NCBI GenBank assembly: GCA_001632435.1
Contig: KV423915.1
Location: forward strand, 130,508-184,524
Reading direction: 5' to 3'
DNA: 54,017 bases
Source of the DNA: Calocera cornea HHB12733
Taxonomy: Eukaryota > Basidiomycota > Dacrymycetes > Dacrymycetales > Dacrymycetaceae
Every line of letters begins with the position of its first letter. The stretch's first letter is position 1. Shown here one piece after another: positions 1 to 10,682 of the stretch. A program made the translations under genes and the position numbers. The notes beneath the pieces were generated by a model. The model had not been told where the DNA came from and ran no database searches. It saw only the letters and a program-made list of their open reading frames with translations.

Positions 1-1485
1 GCCTGATCTCGACGGTTTGGATTACGCCGAGAATAGCGAATCGTTATCCCTGCCGCATGATCATGACAACCCGCCTGATCTCGACGGTTTGGATTGGAAC
101 GATCCATCGGATCCTCAGGAGTCCGATTGGATCCATCAACGAACTTCTGCTGGCTTGGCGTTCTACGACCCTCCCGCCGCAGCCCCTCACACCAATGATG
201 GCGCACACAAGAAGACAGCTTTGCACCACACTGATCACCCCGACCGTGGATCGTCGCCATCTCGCACGACCAGCTCAGCACTCACAAACCTCATGTCTGT
301 CACTCTAAGTGAGCAGCCCACACATCTGGCCCAAGCAAGCCCCTCGGCCAGCTCCCAAGTGACTTCCAAGCAAGCTTCGCCGTCGTTAGGATCTGGTTTG
401 CCGAAAGGTGTCCTGTCGGCCACAATCGGACATTTGACTGAGCGGTCAGCGGACGCCCGAACTGAGCCTGCCGTGGACACGTCCCGCGACAAGGAACCAC
501 CTCAGAAGAAGGCGCGCTTGGGCACAAAGAAGCAGCCTCGCCGGAGGTCACACAGTGCGAAGGGTACTGTGTCAGTTGTTGCAGGAAAAACGCTGGTGGT
601 TACACCCGCACCCGCTGCAGCCCGTCGGACTAGACTTGATGTGCGGTCAGATCCCCGCCGAGCAATACTGGACTGGTACTATTCAGGCAATCGTTTCGAC
701 GTGCCGATCTGGATCTCGTACCGGATCGTACGCCTCAAGACAGCCATGCTCTATTACAAGAACAGTATGGGGGACATTGTCGGTTACCAATTTGACCCAG
801 TGCTTGTTCCACCGGAGGAGGTCACCGCTGAGATGATCCGGAAATGGGGATGGGTGGTCACAGCTTGGCCAAATGAGTGCAGTATGACAGTCAGTATTCA
901 GTTCGCTTGGTGTACCCGCATGTTTCTGATAGCAACATTGTAGTTTTCGCATGGAGTCTATCGGTGTCAACATTGTCAATCCGTGGAGTACTTAGAATAT
1001 CCCCACGACACAAAGCCACTGACGAAGGTGAACAAGAAACGTTTGCCTCCAGCAAACACTGAGCATGCTGGGTATCTTGTTCGGCTGCAGCCTGCTGAAG
1101 GGGATCCTGCCTACAGTCAAGAAGCTGCGCCATTCCCCCTTACATGGCATCAAATCGTTGAAATCTGTGTCGACGCACCACCCATACACTGTTACACTTG
1201 CCAGACTAGAGGGTTGTCTTGCTGCCGATGTCTGGAAGACATGAAGGATAGTAAGTTTTTCAAATGACGGGCATCAGCCGATGTGCATCTGACTGATCGC
1301 CTTGGGCAGTCCCCCGTCTCACGTTCTTCAAACCTTTCGGCATATGGGTTGAAGGTCGTCGGCCTACCGTCGATGTCATGTGGGATCGTCTTTGCAGGAT
1401 TCAGAGATGGGTTGTGAAAAGACCTCTCACTAAGAGCGAGAAACAGATCAGAGATAAGCGCGAGGCGAGCCACACTGTCGCCTAA
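1..1485 (+). CDS. Cys-module protein, 5' truncated by the window edge
   Basis: The frame is open from base 2 with no ATG, so the N-terminus lies outside the window. Exons are <2-889, 944-1250 and 1310-1485 (introns 54 and 59 nt, phases 0 and 1). The first ~200 residues are Ser/Pro/Asp-rich and probably disordered, with PDLDGLD occurring twice 24 codons apart and a basic patch (KKAR...KKQPRRRS, about nt 500-555) that could be a nuclear signal. A folded-looking module starts near nt 673 (WYYSGN) and leads into cysteine pairs: RCQHCQ after the first intron, then HCYTCQ and CCRC before the second. The same module, with introns at the same places and phases, ends the gene at 50315-53508. I do not recognise the family. 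The cysteine pattern suggests metal binding; function unknown. The cysteine region here is about 40 residues longer than in the paralogue. Confidence 0.72.
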
Positions 1486-1933
1486 GTGTACGAATACTTG
1501 GAACTCTGTCATGACAGGGACAAATTATAGCATAATTGTATTGTTCCCCCTCTTGGGTTCGGTCTACAGCGTCCTGAATGCCACGCTGAACGTCCTCAGG
1601 CTGATATGGATGATTAAGACCATCTAGGCGCTAGAGCGAGCACTACCTTGTGTTCTAGATAACTAGAGCAGTCTTGAGACAGCTCGGCCGGGCTCGGGAA
1701 CGGTGCAATAACTGCGCACCCCCGGGAGGGTTAGGACAGGCCACGTGCGCAACGGGCCTGTACGTCTATATACATCCGCCAGGCTTCGGTTGCTGTCAGC
1801 CCTGCTCATGTTAGGGGTACATCTCATCTCCCTTTCGCTCAAGCAACTGCCCCATTACTGGCATCCACTTGTGACCTCAACCCGCCGAAGCATTGCGAGG
1901 ATATCCTCCTGGTGTCTCAACCTCTTTAAACCG
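1486..1933. other. Intergenic, no gene seen
   Basis: Between two same-strand genes. In-frame sequence upstream of 1934 includes a hydrophobic stretch (LLSALLMLGVHLISLSL, from about 1790) that would add a membrane anchor to the next gene if translation started at an earlier ATG near 1808. I see no other structure. Confidence 0.4.
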
Positions 1934-4166
1934 ATGTCAATGACCGAAGGCCACCCCGCTACACCTCGCGTCAGCTGGGAGAGTCCCCTTCCACGGGACT
2001 TCGCGTCTCCTCCGCGCAAATACCAACGGGCGGGCAGTGACGAAGTCATCGACGCGACTGGAGGCTCCTCACCCCTTGAAGAAGAATCCACAGTCGGGAC
2101 TCAATCATCAACGAAGGCCGGTACTTCCGACACTGCTGTGGAGGACGAAGTTGTAGAAGCAGAGGACGCAAGACTATGTGGCCATTCCGATGAACATGAC
2201 AAATACACCCACGCTGGCCGGCATGTAGGAAGCGTCGCTCCGCTCAACTATCGGTACCTCAATGTCCAGCTCCCCATTTCTGAGGCTTTGTCGATGGCAG
2301 TTATGGTCGGAAACATCTGTATGGTCCTCACATCCGACGCGATTGCCCGGTTGTATGGCCTCGATCCAGAGACGGAGAAGTGGCGGGAGATTACGTCGTG
2401 CCCTGCGAATCGGAAGGTCATGGTCGGGGAATGCTTGCCGGCAACCGTGGCCCTGCAACAGGACGGAGTTACGATTACACTGCCATCCTATGCCAACAAT
2501 GACAATGGGTCCACCGCTCCTACTTCGTCACTCACTGTCTTCCGCGCCGATCAGCTTGGTGCAACGCCCACATTGACGTCCATATGCACCGCAGACGAGG
2601 TGCTTCTGGCGTCGGAGGGTGGATGGACCGTATCTCAGAAAGTCAGCTCTCCTGACCTCATCGTCTGCCGGCTTGGGGACGAGAAGTGTGTGTATCTGGA
2701 AGGTTGTCCAGAGGTGCGTGGTTAACGTTGCTAGTCATGTGAGAGGAACTGACGTGCCCATCCGTCAGACTCGTCTGGGCCGCATGACAGCGACCATCGC
2801 AGGCGAATTCATCTGGGTTGTGAACTACGATTTCGCGTGCATAGAGGGGTACAGGCTGTGGAACGCCGGGGACCGAAGCCTCCTGGAAAACCCATCTGTG
2901 GCCCCTATTTCGCCCTTGATACGAGTCGATATGGACGACGCTATTTTCGAGGCTCGTTTCGAAGTCCTTGACGGCCGCCGATACTTGGCGGTTCGGTATC
3001 AATACTGGATAACCCTCTACCAGATCGAGCAAGACGCAGCCGGACGCGACGATCCCTTAATTCCAGTGTGGATCTTCGACTTTTCAACCTCCAGCTCCGA
3101 CGAGACACCGTACATAGCGGACTTCACGTTCGTGCTTGAGTCGGGCCTTATGTTCTTTCTCGATCAATCGCGGCACCGCAATCACGCCTCTTCTCTGAAA
3201 GCCATTGGGTTCGACCTCGCTTCGAAACCCTCGGCCGATAACTGTTCATCGAGGGACGAAGCATGGGTCGTAGCGGAAGGCGGGCCTGAAGACTTGCTGC
3301 AACACATCGATCATCTGCGCTACGAAGAGGGCGGACACTCTCTCATTCTTGGCCGCAAGAATTCCTATCTTTGGATCCTAATGCGCCTCGAACGTGTTAC
3401 TAGCCGTCCTTTGCCGATCACACTGCAGGCGGTTCCTGGATGCACGCGATCGCTCACCGTGCGGACGATGAGGGAGAACATCAACTGGGTGAGCTTCGCC
3501 CATGTTTCCGTGTGACAATGGGCTGACAGTTATTTGTATCAGCAAAGAGAGTGGCGCCTCAAAACGTCAAGGCTGCGGGCCTCTCCGGGTGCGATCGCGC
3601 ATAGCGTCCCGCCTCTTGACGACCTGAAGTTCCACCATGTAAACCTCCTCACTGGAGAAGCTCTGATAGGATACTGGACCGATTGGGTGGCACAACCATG
3701 GGGCGATCATTGGGTCCTCCAGTACGGTTCCCGCCTGAACGTTCCTGTCGAACTTCTAGCGGTCTGTAGTACATCGTACATGAGCTGTGCGGTGGTTGAA
3801 GCCCGATTCTCGCACGGAAGCCGATTCTTCCGGCTCGACCGTTATTACGAGGAGGACGACATCCAGCAAAGCATCGCGCTCAGGTTCTGGAACCAGAAGT
3901 CATGGCAGGACTGTCTGAGCGAGTCAACTGCAGGCAGCCCCGATGACTCGCACTGTGCACTGGATTTTGATGCCTTGCTCTCCGAAGAAGCCGCCGAACT
4001 GGACAGACAGCAGGTCGCGAGCGCACTACAGGTTGCTCAGGAGGAATCACCACCAAGTCCCGAACTGCTGGGCGCATGGCTTCGACTGGGGTTTGCTCCC
4101 CCGGGAGATCCCAGCAATGGTGAAGATGGAGAGGGACGGGACGAGGATTTAATCCAAATGACGTGA
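1934..4166 (+). CDS. Hypothetical protein, beta-rich, 707 residues
   Basis: Exons 1934-2713, 2769-3488 and 3543-4166. Introns are 55 and 54 nt, both phase 0 with GTGCGT and GTGAGC donors. The start is the ATG at 1934, after which Ser/Glu-rich low complexity runs to about residue 105. The body has regularly spaced hydrophobic strands, with W and Y pairs such as FIWVVNYDF, YRLWNAGD and YQYWITLYQI. That recalls a beta-propeller or similar all-beta fold, but I see no counted repeat, so this is inference only. The C-terminus is acidic (ELLGAWLRLGF then Glu/Asp/Gly-rich). It ends 84 bp from a convergent gene. An earlier in-frame start (about 1808) would add a hydrophobic N-terminus. Family not recognised. 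Confidence 0.65.
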
Positions 4167-4249
4167 AGGTGGAGTTGTGGATTACGGAACGGCTTTCATT
4201 ATCATGTACATCGGCCTGTAGATACAGCCTGCTAATGCAGATGGAGAAA

Positions 4250-5812
4250 TTATAGGGCTCGTCTATCACGTCCCCCGCCTGAGTGTCCAGGCCTCTGTGG
4301 CCTACCCGAGAAGCCACGGTGGATCTGCGTGCCTCGAGTAGGACCAGCCCCACGACCGCGAGGCGATGGATGGTTCCTGGGCGACGGGGCTGCCAACCAC
4401 TGTGCTCTCTGCAGGGCGGTCCAAGGATGGACATCAACGAGTACATACCCTCCCGTCTTTTGGTCCTTCGCCCACTGTTTGAATGGGACCGTTACACCGT
4501 GCACTTTCAGTGAGTCGTTCACAAAGGAGAGCAGGAGGAGGCAGCGATAGCACAACGGTATCAACGTCTCTGGTCGTTCTTTTTGCTCTGCGAAGGTCGA
4601 AGTAAGGAAGAGACTCTCAAACTCATCGTCCGGTAACATCTTTTCGGGTAGAATCTCGATGAACTTGTCAAGACCGAAATTGTCGACACTATTCAGGATG
4701 ATGTCAACTTTGCTCAGCAGCTTGGCTTTGGCGGGCGTCTTGCTGAACTGGAGTAGCCTACCACGAAACCCATGAGTGAACATCCATCCTTTGAAGATAA
4801 CACGTACCACACGAAGAACAACAATTCTGCACACATGCAGATTTGTGATCCGCCCTGCGGCACGGGCTGATCAATGCAGAAATTATTGGTGCAGGCAACA
4901 GCAACACAGCGCTTGTAATCCTCGAAATGCTCCTTGCCGAGTCCGCTCTCGAGGCAGGCTTCTCGATGCTGCCGATGTAGTTGCTTGGTGCGAGCGATGC
5001 GGCTAGGAACAGCTTTATTGTCCGTGCGTGCCGTACGGTGTGGGACTATCGCTTGGGTCGTATGTCCTGCTGCTGCCGTCACCGCTGGATCCACACCTGC
5101 TGTTGTCGATTCCGCCGCCGCCGCCGTTGTCGAGGACCCGGGCTGCGGAGGAATGGTGCTGGTCGTGGGGGGGACCGTGATGCCCGCAGGTACGAAGTCG
5201 ATATGCGTTGAGCAGAGGCGGGGTACAAAGGATACTCGTCCGTAGCCGAAGTCGGGAAAGAGGGCACGATGCCATTTGTACGCCAGAGTGCCGATCATGC
5301 GCGCTTGAGCGTCGTTCGTGGGTGGATAAGCATTAGCAAGTAGAACATCTCAAACTGGTATCAGTATCCATGCATTGCATCGCGATGAAGCTCTCCTACC
5401 GATGGCTGACATAGCATCGCAAATAGGAAGGCGAAAGGACGTGATAGAAGACACGACTAAGTCTTTCACTTGATCGAACGCCGCTACGCCGCCAGTCTTG
5501 CGCGTGGACTTGTAAGGACCTGACCAGTACGATTTGTCCTCCCTGGGGGCGGAAACGCGTCATACCGCATCAGTATACATATAACACAGGACGGAGAAGG
5601 TACCGTACGTTGATGGAGGAGCAAGCAAACGCGTCCACATGTCTTCGAGGTAGGGCTTTTGGAGAGCATGTCGCGTTACGATCCGTTGTAGCGCTTCCTT
5701 TATCGACTATCGACCAGTTATCTATTAGCCGATAGTGATGACAGACATACTGTTCACTTACAGCCGCGTCGCTCTTCGAAAACAGCGACTGTAGGGAGTC
5801 GGTATTGGTCAT
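4250..5812 (-). CDS. Hypothetical protein, five exons, 441 residues
   Basis: Complement of 5762-5812, 5609-5706, 5543-1=5542 down to 5400, 5348-4808 and 4742-4250. Introns are 55, 66, 51 and 65 nt and keep one frame throughout. The start at 5812 gives MTNTDSLQSLFSK. The N-terminal 160 residues look helical and folded (e.g. YWSGPYKSTRKTGG, LLANAYPPTNDAQ, YKWHRALFPDFGYG). A Ser/Thr/Pro/Ala linker follows (residues ~170-220). A second block has cysteines (KRCVAVACTNNFC) and LSKVDIILNSVDNFGLDKF. The tail after WTALQRAQWL is Pro/Gly/Arg-rich and may be low complexity or a wrong frame. Family not recognised. Convergent with the gene ending at 4166. Confidence 0.6.
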
Positions 5813-6653
5813 GCTGATGGTCGCGATGTTAACGCGCGCACTCCTCGTGCCTCAACGATGGTGGGTGGCACAGGAAGTCCCTGAACGGCACTGGCTCGAA
5901 ATTTTGATTCCGTTCCTATATGACGTGAGTCGTAAGGGTGCTGTGGTGTGGCGCGCGCCGCGTTCAGGCCAGCTCAAAGGGGCTCTATTCGTTTGGCCAC
6001 GAAAGACGCTCAGACTCAGAGCCGCGGTTGTGAGAGGTAGTAAGGATAGACGCGTACCGTAAATGGAGAATTCTAGGTAGTGAAACCCAGCAATGGAATT
6101 GCTGGGTTCAGAAACTGCGGAGAGATGGAGGAATAGTTATACAGCTCACAGTTTGAGCAAGCGAATCGCACGCCAACTGCCGACTGATCTGTATAGAGTT
6201 GGTATAAAGACGATGCCATCCAAGCCAGTGCAGGCTGGCAAGACTCTGTGGCCATGGGCACAGAGTGTGTGGCTTGAAATCCATAGAAAGTAAAGGGACG
6301 CAGTGGTGGAAGATCACAAGGAGGCAATGGACGAGTGGCGTCCTGGCGCGTATCCAAGACGATTAACCCTCGGAGTGCGTCAGAACCCGCCTGGACGCCC
6401 CTTCGATGCCGAGAATTGCCGGCGCGTCATATGATTGGTCACTAGTACTGCTGTGCCTGGCCGGACGCGGGTCACTCCTCGCCTGTCGCCACTCATCGCT
6501 GTCTTGTCCACTCGACCATCTTCTACTTCGTCCTTAGACTTCCTCATACCATCAGCGCCTGACGCCTCCCGCAATCGTCCTCACAGTAAGAGTGACTTAT
6601 ACGTCTCAGCATTCTCATATTATGCACTGACGGAAGGGCATCGTCTCGATAGA
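5813..6653. other. Divergent intergenic region, no gene seen
   Basis: Lies between divergent start codons at 5812 (-) and 6654 (+). It holds a perfect hairpin at 6084-6108 (separate entry) and a TATAAA-like string near 6200. Short open frames here have no convincing coding character. Confidence 0.4.
6084..6108. repeat. Perfect 10-bp inverted repeat with 5-nt loop
   Basis: AACCCAGCAA (6084-6093), loop TGGAA, then TTGCTGGGTT (6099-6108). It lies in the divergent promoter region. It could be a protein-binding palindrome or a structured transcript end; there is no U-tract to make it a bacterial-type terminator. Confidence 0.6.
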
Positions 6654-7312
6654 ATGGACATAGACGTACCTCAACAAGATGTTCGCTTTGACAGCCTCGT
6701 TACCGCGCAGGAATATGAGAGCCTGTCCCCTTCCCAGTCACACGGGGGAAGGCAGGTGAGGGATCGAGAGAGAGCTGGACCGGGCACTGCAAGGCGCCGC
6801 AGATATGGTGCGCATCACCGATATCTTACGATGCTAGACTTACACGGATCGGCAGAAGGGGTTACTCCCGAAGAATGGCGCGCAGTCATGGATGGGCCCT
6901 GGTCGGAGGCTCGTCGTTTCATGAATAAGCACGGTGCGCTATCCTCAGTTCGAGCAGTCAGGTGCATATATTTACCGTCGTGCAGCCCAAGGTCTTCCCA
7001 GACCCGAACCGAGCACCGCGGAACCTACCTTTGACAGCGCTCAAGAGAGAGCTGGACCGGGCACTGCAAGGCGCCGCAGATATGGTGCGCATCACCGATA
7101 TCTCACGATGCTAGACTTACACGGATCGGCAGAAGGGGTTACTCCCGAAGAATGGCGCGCAGTCATGGATGGGCCCTGGTCGGAGGCTCGTCGTTTCATG
7201 AATAAGCACGGTGCGCTATCCTCAGTTCGAGCAGTCAGGTGCACATATTTACCGTCGTGCAGCCCAATGTCGAGAGGGCGAGGATACCGTGTCATATTGC
7301 TGGGGGAGATGA
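6654..7312 (+). CDS. Small protein with tandem exon duplication, 184 residues
   Basis: Exons 6654-6933, 6986-7210 and 7263-7312. Both introns are 52 nt, phase 1, and nearly identical. The ATG at 6654 gives MDIDVPQQDVRF. A block of about 220 bp (from about 6769) is repeated 274 bp downstream (from about 7043). It covers coding sequence from ERAGPGTARRRRYG through PEEWRAVMDGPW to RRFMNKH plus most of the following intron. Spliced, the protein carries two near-identical ~60-residue modules joined by AQGLPRPEPSTAEP. The copies differ by only a few bases, so the duplication is recent. The module has an Arg cluster and a Trp-containing helix. Family not recognised. Convergent with the RPA3-like gene, 68 bp away. 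Confidence 0.55.
6769..7267 (+). repeat. Direct tandem duplication, 274-bp period
   Basis: 6769-6989 and 7043-7265 match apart from a few substitutions (for example atatct(t/c)acgatg and gtgca(t/c)atattt). The duplicated unit includes a complete donor site and acceptor site, so the spliced message gains a second copy in frame. Confidence 0.85.
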
Positions 7313-7380
7313 ATTTCGAAGATAAAAGAAGGTTGACCTAATGCCTAGAGGGTGTCGGGCGATGGAGGAACTACGGCCGC

Positions 7381-7991
7381 TTATGACACAAATATGTCCG
7401 GGAATCGGAACATCAATTCGATCATCTCGTTCCAGGAGGTCATGTCTGTGCCAAAGCTGCAGTTCAGTTCCACATCGACACCCAATTCAGTATGACTTGC
7501 CAAGGCCCTGACCCATCTCCGACGGTGGAACGACCAACTTTACTTCTGTCTTTGAAATCACCAGAACGATCAACTCCAGGACGGGGCCTTGAAGCTCGGT
7601 CTCCTAGTGACATAAGCTGCTCAGTCTCACTCAGTAAGCGGAGCAAACAGATGATGGTAGTGACCTTGGGCAACAGGACCTGCACAGTATGTCCATCGGC
7701 ACACTGAACCAGTGCGGTAGTGGAGTCAATCTGCGGCGACTGTCAGGATGCAGCTACGAAACCTCTAATATGAACACGGCGTACTCGTTCTTTGAACCAG
7801 CAGGTGAGAGAGACATTTTCCCCAATGCAATTCTCCAACAATCGTCCATTCGGGCGCCGCCGCGGCACAGAAAAATCAAATTTGGTATCGAATACCACCG
7901 GTGTGGTGGTCCCATTCGAATCGGACGTGGTGTCAGAGCCGCCGGAAGAGGTTACTTTGGAGGGTGTAAGGCTGACGGGCGTATTGGACAT
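7381..7991 (-). CDS. rpa3: RPA3-like (RPA14) subunit of replication protein A
   Basis: Complement of 7991-7785, 7739-7665, 7603-7539 and 7495-7381 (introns 45, 61 and 43 nt), 153 residues. RPA3 is the small OB-fold subunit of the eukaryotic single-strand DNA-binding heterotrimer used in replication and repair. Supporting sequence in order: RRRPNGRLLENCIGENVSLT (first strand, entry helix), TTALVQCADGHTVQV (central strands with the turn typical of the family), LQGPVLELIVLV (strand matching the EVVGxV region) and a C-terminal helix SWNEMIELMFRFPDIF, which in RPA3 joins the trimerisation bundle. About 45 Ser/Thr-rich residues precede the fold, an unusual N-terminal extension. The last intron uses a weak donor (GTTGGT) and is short; without it the frame hits a stop. 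Assignment is by pattern, not search. Confidence 0.62.
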
Positions 7992-8787
7992 TTTCTAGGT
8001 ACAGTAATGGCAAGAGATTGAGGCGGGAGTGCCGTCGTGGAGTAAGGAGGGTAAGTGTCGTTAGCTAGAATAGGACGCGGAAGAGAACGAGTCGGACGAT
8101 GGTGTTCCGCCGCAGTAACTTTGAGGGATGGTGCAATGACTACACGGATACGACCCGGATAAACCCCATATGAGGTGGGTGAGCCGTGGTATTTACAGGC
8201 AAACGCCGGGTGTCGCGGGGATCCGAGGGACACTGCCGGGGAGGCGTAGCGGTAACGCCGGGATGACACATGGCCGCACGGGTAGAGCCAGGGAAAGGCG
8301 GGACGAAGGCGGGACATCAGGGACATGGAAGAAATGGCGGGGAGATGAGGGACCCTCCCGGGGAAGCGTCATCAGTAACGCCAGGACAACCCAGGGCCAG
8401 AGGGGTATAATCAGGGATCAACCGGGACCAGCAGGACAAACTCGGGAGCTCAGGGACGCGGACGGGAAAGCGGGGTTCTTGCCGGGAAATAAGTGATATT
8501 TCGGGTGATATCAGAGTTTTGACGGATTGGAGACAATCTTCGGAAATACTGAGGATGAGAAGGGAGGCAAAGTCGGTCCGAGTGAGGTGACTGATTTGGC
8601 CCTTGGGCGAAGTTTTGGTCAGTGTGCGGCTGACTCGAACGCAAAATTCAATGAGTGGTGAGCCTGCATGAAGATGAGTTGCCTCTTACTGTAGACCTCC
8701 TCCTCCAATCGCTCCACTCATCGCGTTATAGCTATAACCTACAACAGAATATTGGGATTTGCCACCTACCCAAGGGCGATTCTGCAA
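7992..8787. other. Intergenic, G-rich low-complexity stretch
   Basis: Upstream of the RPA3-like gene (-) and the gene at 8788 (+). From about 8190 to 8490 the + strand is strongly purine/G-rich with recurring GGGAC/GGGA words. It contains an imperfect ~121-bp repeat (about 8236-8300 against 8357-8420). The frame of the next gene stays open back to an AG at 8694, so a further upstream exon is possible. Confidence 0.45.
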
Positions 8788-9396
8788 ATGTCGGACGGGT
8801 AAGCAACATTCGCCTTTGAGATGGTGGCAGCTGAGGTTGGCGGGGCAGGCATGGCAGTCCAAGTGACCTGAAGGCACACGGAGCCCACTTCCGACGAAGC
8901 GTTGCAATGTTCGACGATTTGGAGGGCTTGATGAGGGCTCGTTACAAAGAGAAAGTGAAGACCTTAGAACGCGAATCCCGGCAAAGAGAGGCATTGCAAG
9001 ACGGGGCAGCAGCATCGATACAGCTGGAGGGACCGCCTTCTGAGAGCCCCGACGCGGTGTGGGCACAAATGCCAGGACTGGATCGGTGTATTGACAGGGC
9101 CAGTATGGCTGGCAATGACGCTTATGAGGCCGCTGTACTCGCGGTAAGACTGATCTGTACTCGCTGTACTGGTGAAGTGGCTCAAGACGATACAGGTTTG
9201 TCGTGGTGCACGTGAAGCAGTGCAATCGGATTATGACTATGTAAACTTGCTGCTCGACTCGATTCACATCTGTCCTAAGCCGCCTTGCTCATGCGAAGGC
9301 GAGCCTCTGACAGGCAGGCAATGTCTTCAGAACCTTTGGGACACACCAGACCTCCTGCCGTGGGCCTTTCCGTTTCCATTGCCTGCGTTGCACTGA
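8788..9396 (+). CDS. Hypothetical protein, 165 residues, start uncertain
   Basis: Exons 8788-8798, 8858-9143 and 9196-9396 (introns 59 and 52 nt). The three segments join in one frame: MSDGPSDLKAHG, a charged helix (YKEKVKTLERESRQREALQ, coiled-coil-like), MPGLDRCIDRASMAGNDAYE and a C-terminus with CPKPPCSC. The frame is open upstream to 8695 after a good acceptor, so the ATG at 8788 may be internal. Not recognised. The cysteine-rich end could bind metal, but it is short. No similarity to the cysteine module of the outer genes is evident by eye. Confidence 0.42.
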
Positions 9397-9617
9397 CCCT
9401 TAGATCTGTCAAGGGGTGATACTTTGAGAACATGTGAGCGGCATCCCAGGTTTCTTTACCGACATTGTAGACAGAGCCCGGAGCTTCCATTTCGGGGATT
9501 CTTGCAACATCCTTTGCTGGTTTCGGTGCGTGCTTGAACCTCTGCAGTGAGAGGATGAGCTGACTGAATGCATAGCTATATGCACTGATTTTCCACCCAA
9601 CCGACTCGTCGGATTTC

Positions 9618-9940
9618 ATGGCTGGGGTTTCTCGTTCGGCCGTCAGGGAGATCTCATATATCGCGACGCTGGTGAGAATACGACATGTTGCCGCAGCTGG
9701 TACGACGGCTTACCGGTTGCCGTCCATGCATAGCTTGCCGGCGCGGCGAACTCCCAACTACCGGACACAGAGAACCGAAGGGATCACGACAAGGACGATG
9801 TCTATCCTCAGTTCTATATCGAAATTGTAGAGACCATCCAACGAGGCTCCATGCAAGAAAGGATTCACTTCATGACTGTCTTCACAGTGGAAGTGGGGAT
9901 ACGAATGAGGCTCATGGCGGAGGCAGAAGGACAACACTAG
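9618..9940 (+). CDS. Small hypothetical protein, 86 residues
   Basis: Exons 9618-9671 and 9734-9940, intron 62 nt with a GTGAGA donor, phase 0. The product starts MAGVSRSAVREIS and continues with YPQFYIEIVETIQRG and FMTVFTVEVGIRMRLMAEAE, plausible amphipathic helices. An oppositely oriented open frame (9619-9275) overlaps its start codon, so at least one of the two is spurious. Kept because splicing yields a clean frame; function unknown. Confidence 0.33.
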
Positions 9941-10682
9941 AGGAGTTGGGATCGCATTGCGTGTTCGAAGCCGTAGACTGGAAGGCTCATATAACCTCGC
10001 TTTTGGACGCAATGGTGCTGTGAAATAGAGACGTTAATGGTCCGTGGGGTGTGATTGACAAAGTTCCATGATGCGAATGCTAGCAGCGAGACATTGTGGC
10101 GGTCTTCAAGATGTCAAGAGGGTGACGATAAAAGTGCAAGCCCGGTGATAGTCTCTAGCCTAGTTAGTTATAATAAAGTAGGATTGTGCCCGCCGGTTGA
10201 GGACTGGAAGTCGGGTGAGTGGATGACAGATGGAGAGCCGTGAGATTAGTGGACGCGACGAGTGTCTTTGCACGGGCGGGAAGCCTGCTCTTTCATAGGA
10301 GCCAACATTCTTGATCCGCCAGAGGCATGGTACGCTTAGTGTGTATTCGATGCGAGGTCTCCTTTTAAGCTGAGCGCTGAGTATTACAATCAGATACTTC
10401 CAGACAAGGAGAATGAGGGAAAGTAGACGGGAGGAAGGAAGCTCGAATATTGTTACCGGAGTGTATCCCACAAAAAACCTGTTATAAGGGAGCGGAGCAT
10501 TGTACCATACTTGTCGAAGTACTAGTTACCCAAAATGAAATCGGATGCAGCACGGGATGCTCCTCAGTGGCAGTGCGGGCGGAACAGTCAGGATGCTCGA
10601 CCTTGTTCCCTGATAGTAAGTGAGAGCATGTCCTTTCGTTGTTTGTCCTACTCATTCCAAGCTGTTGAACTGAGACATTGAT
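9941..10682. other. Intergenic, no gene seen
   Basis: No frame survives splicing into a convincing protein on either strand. An AATAAA string lies near 10172. A short open frame at about 10535-10615 (+) ending at a GTAAGT donor could be a 5' exon of the next gene, but its phase does not match. Confidence 0.4.

Noticed and set aside
8686..9267. 193-codon minus-strand frame with cysteines
   Set aside because: Antisense of the better-supported spliced plus-strand gene; contains no domain order I can recognise.
9275..9619. Minus-strand frame of 114 codons starting MKSDESVGWKIS
   Set aside because: Overlaps the 3' end of the plus-strand gene at 8788-9396 and the start codon of 9618-9940; no splice support or motif. 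It might be real if those two models are wrong.
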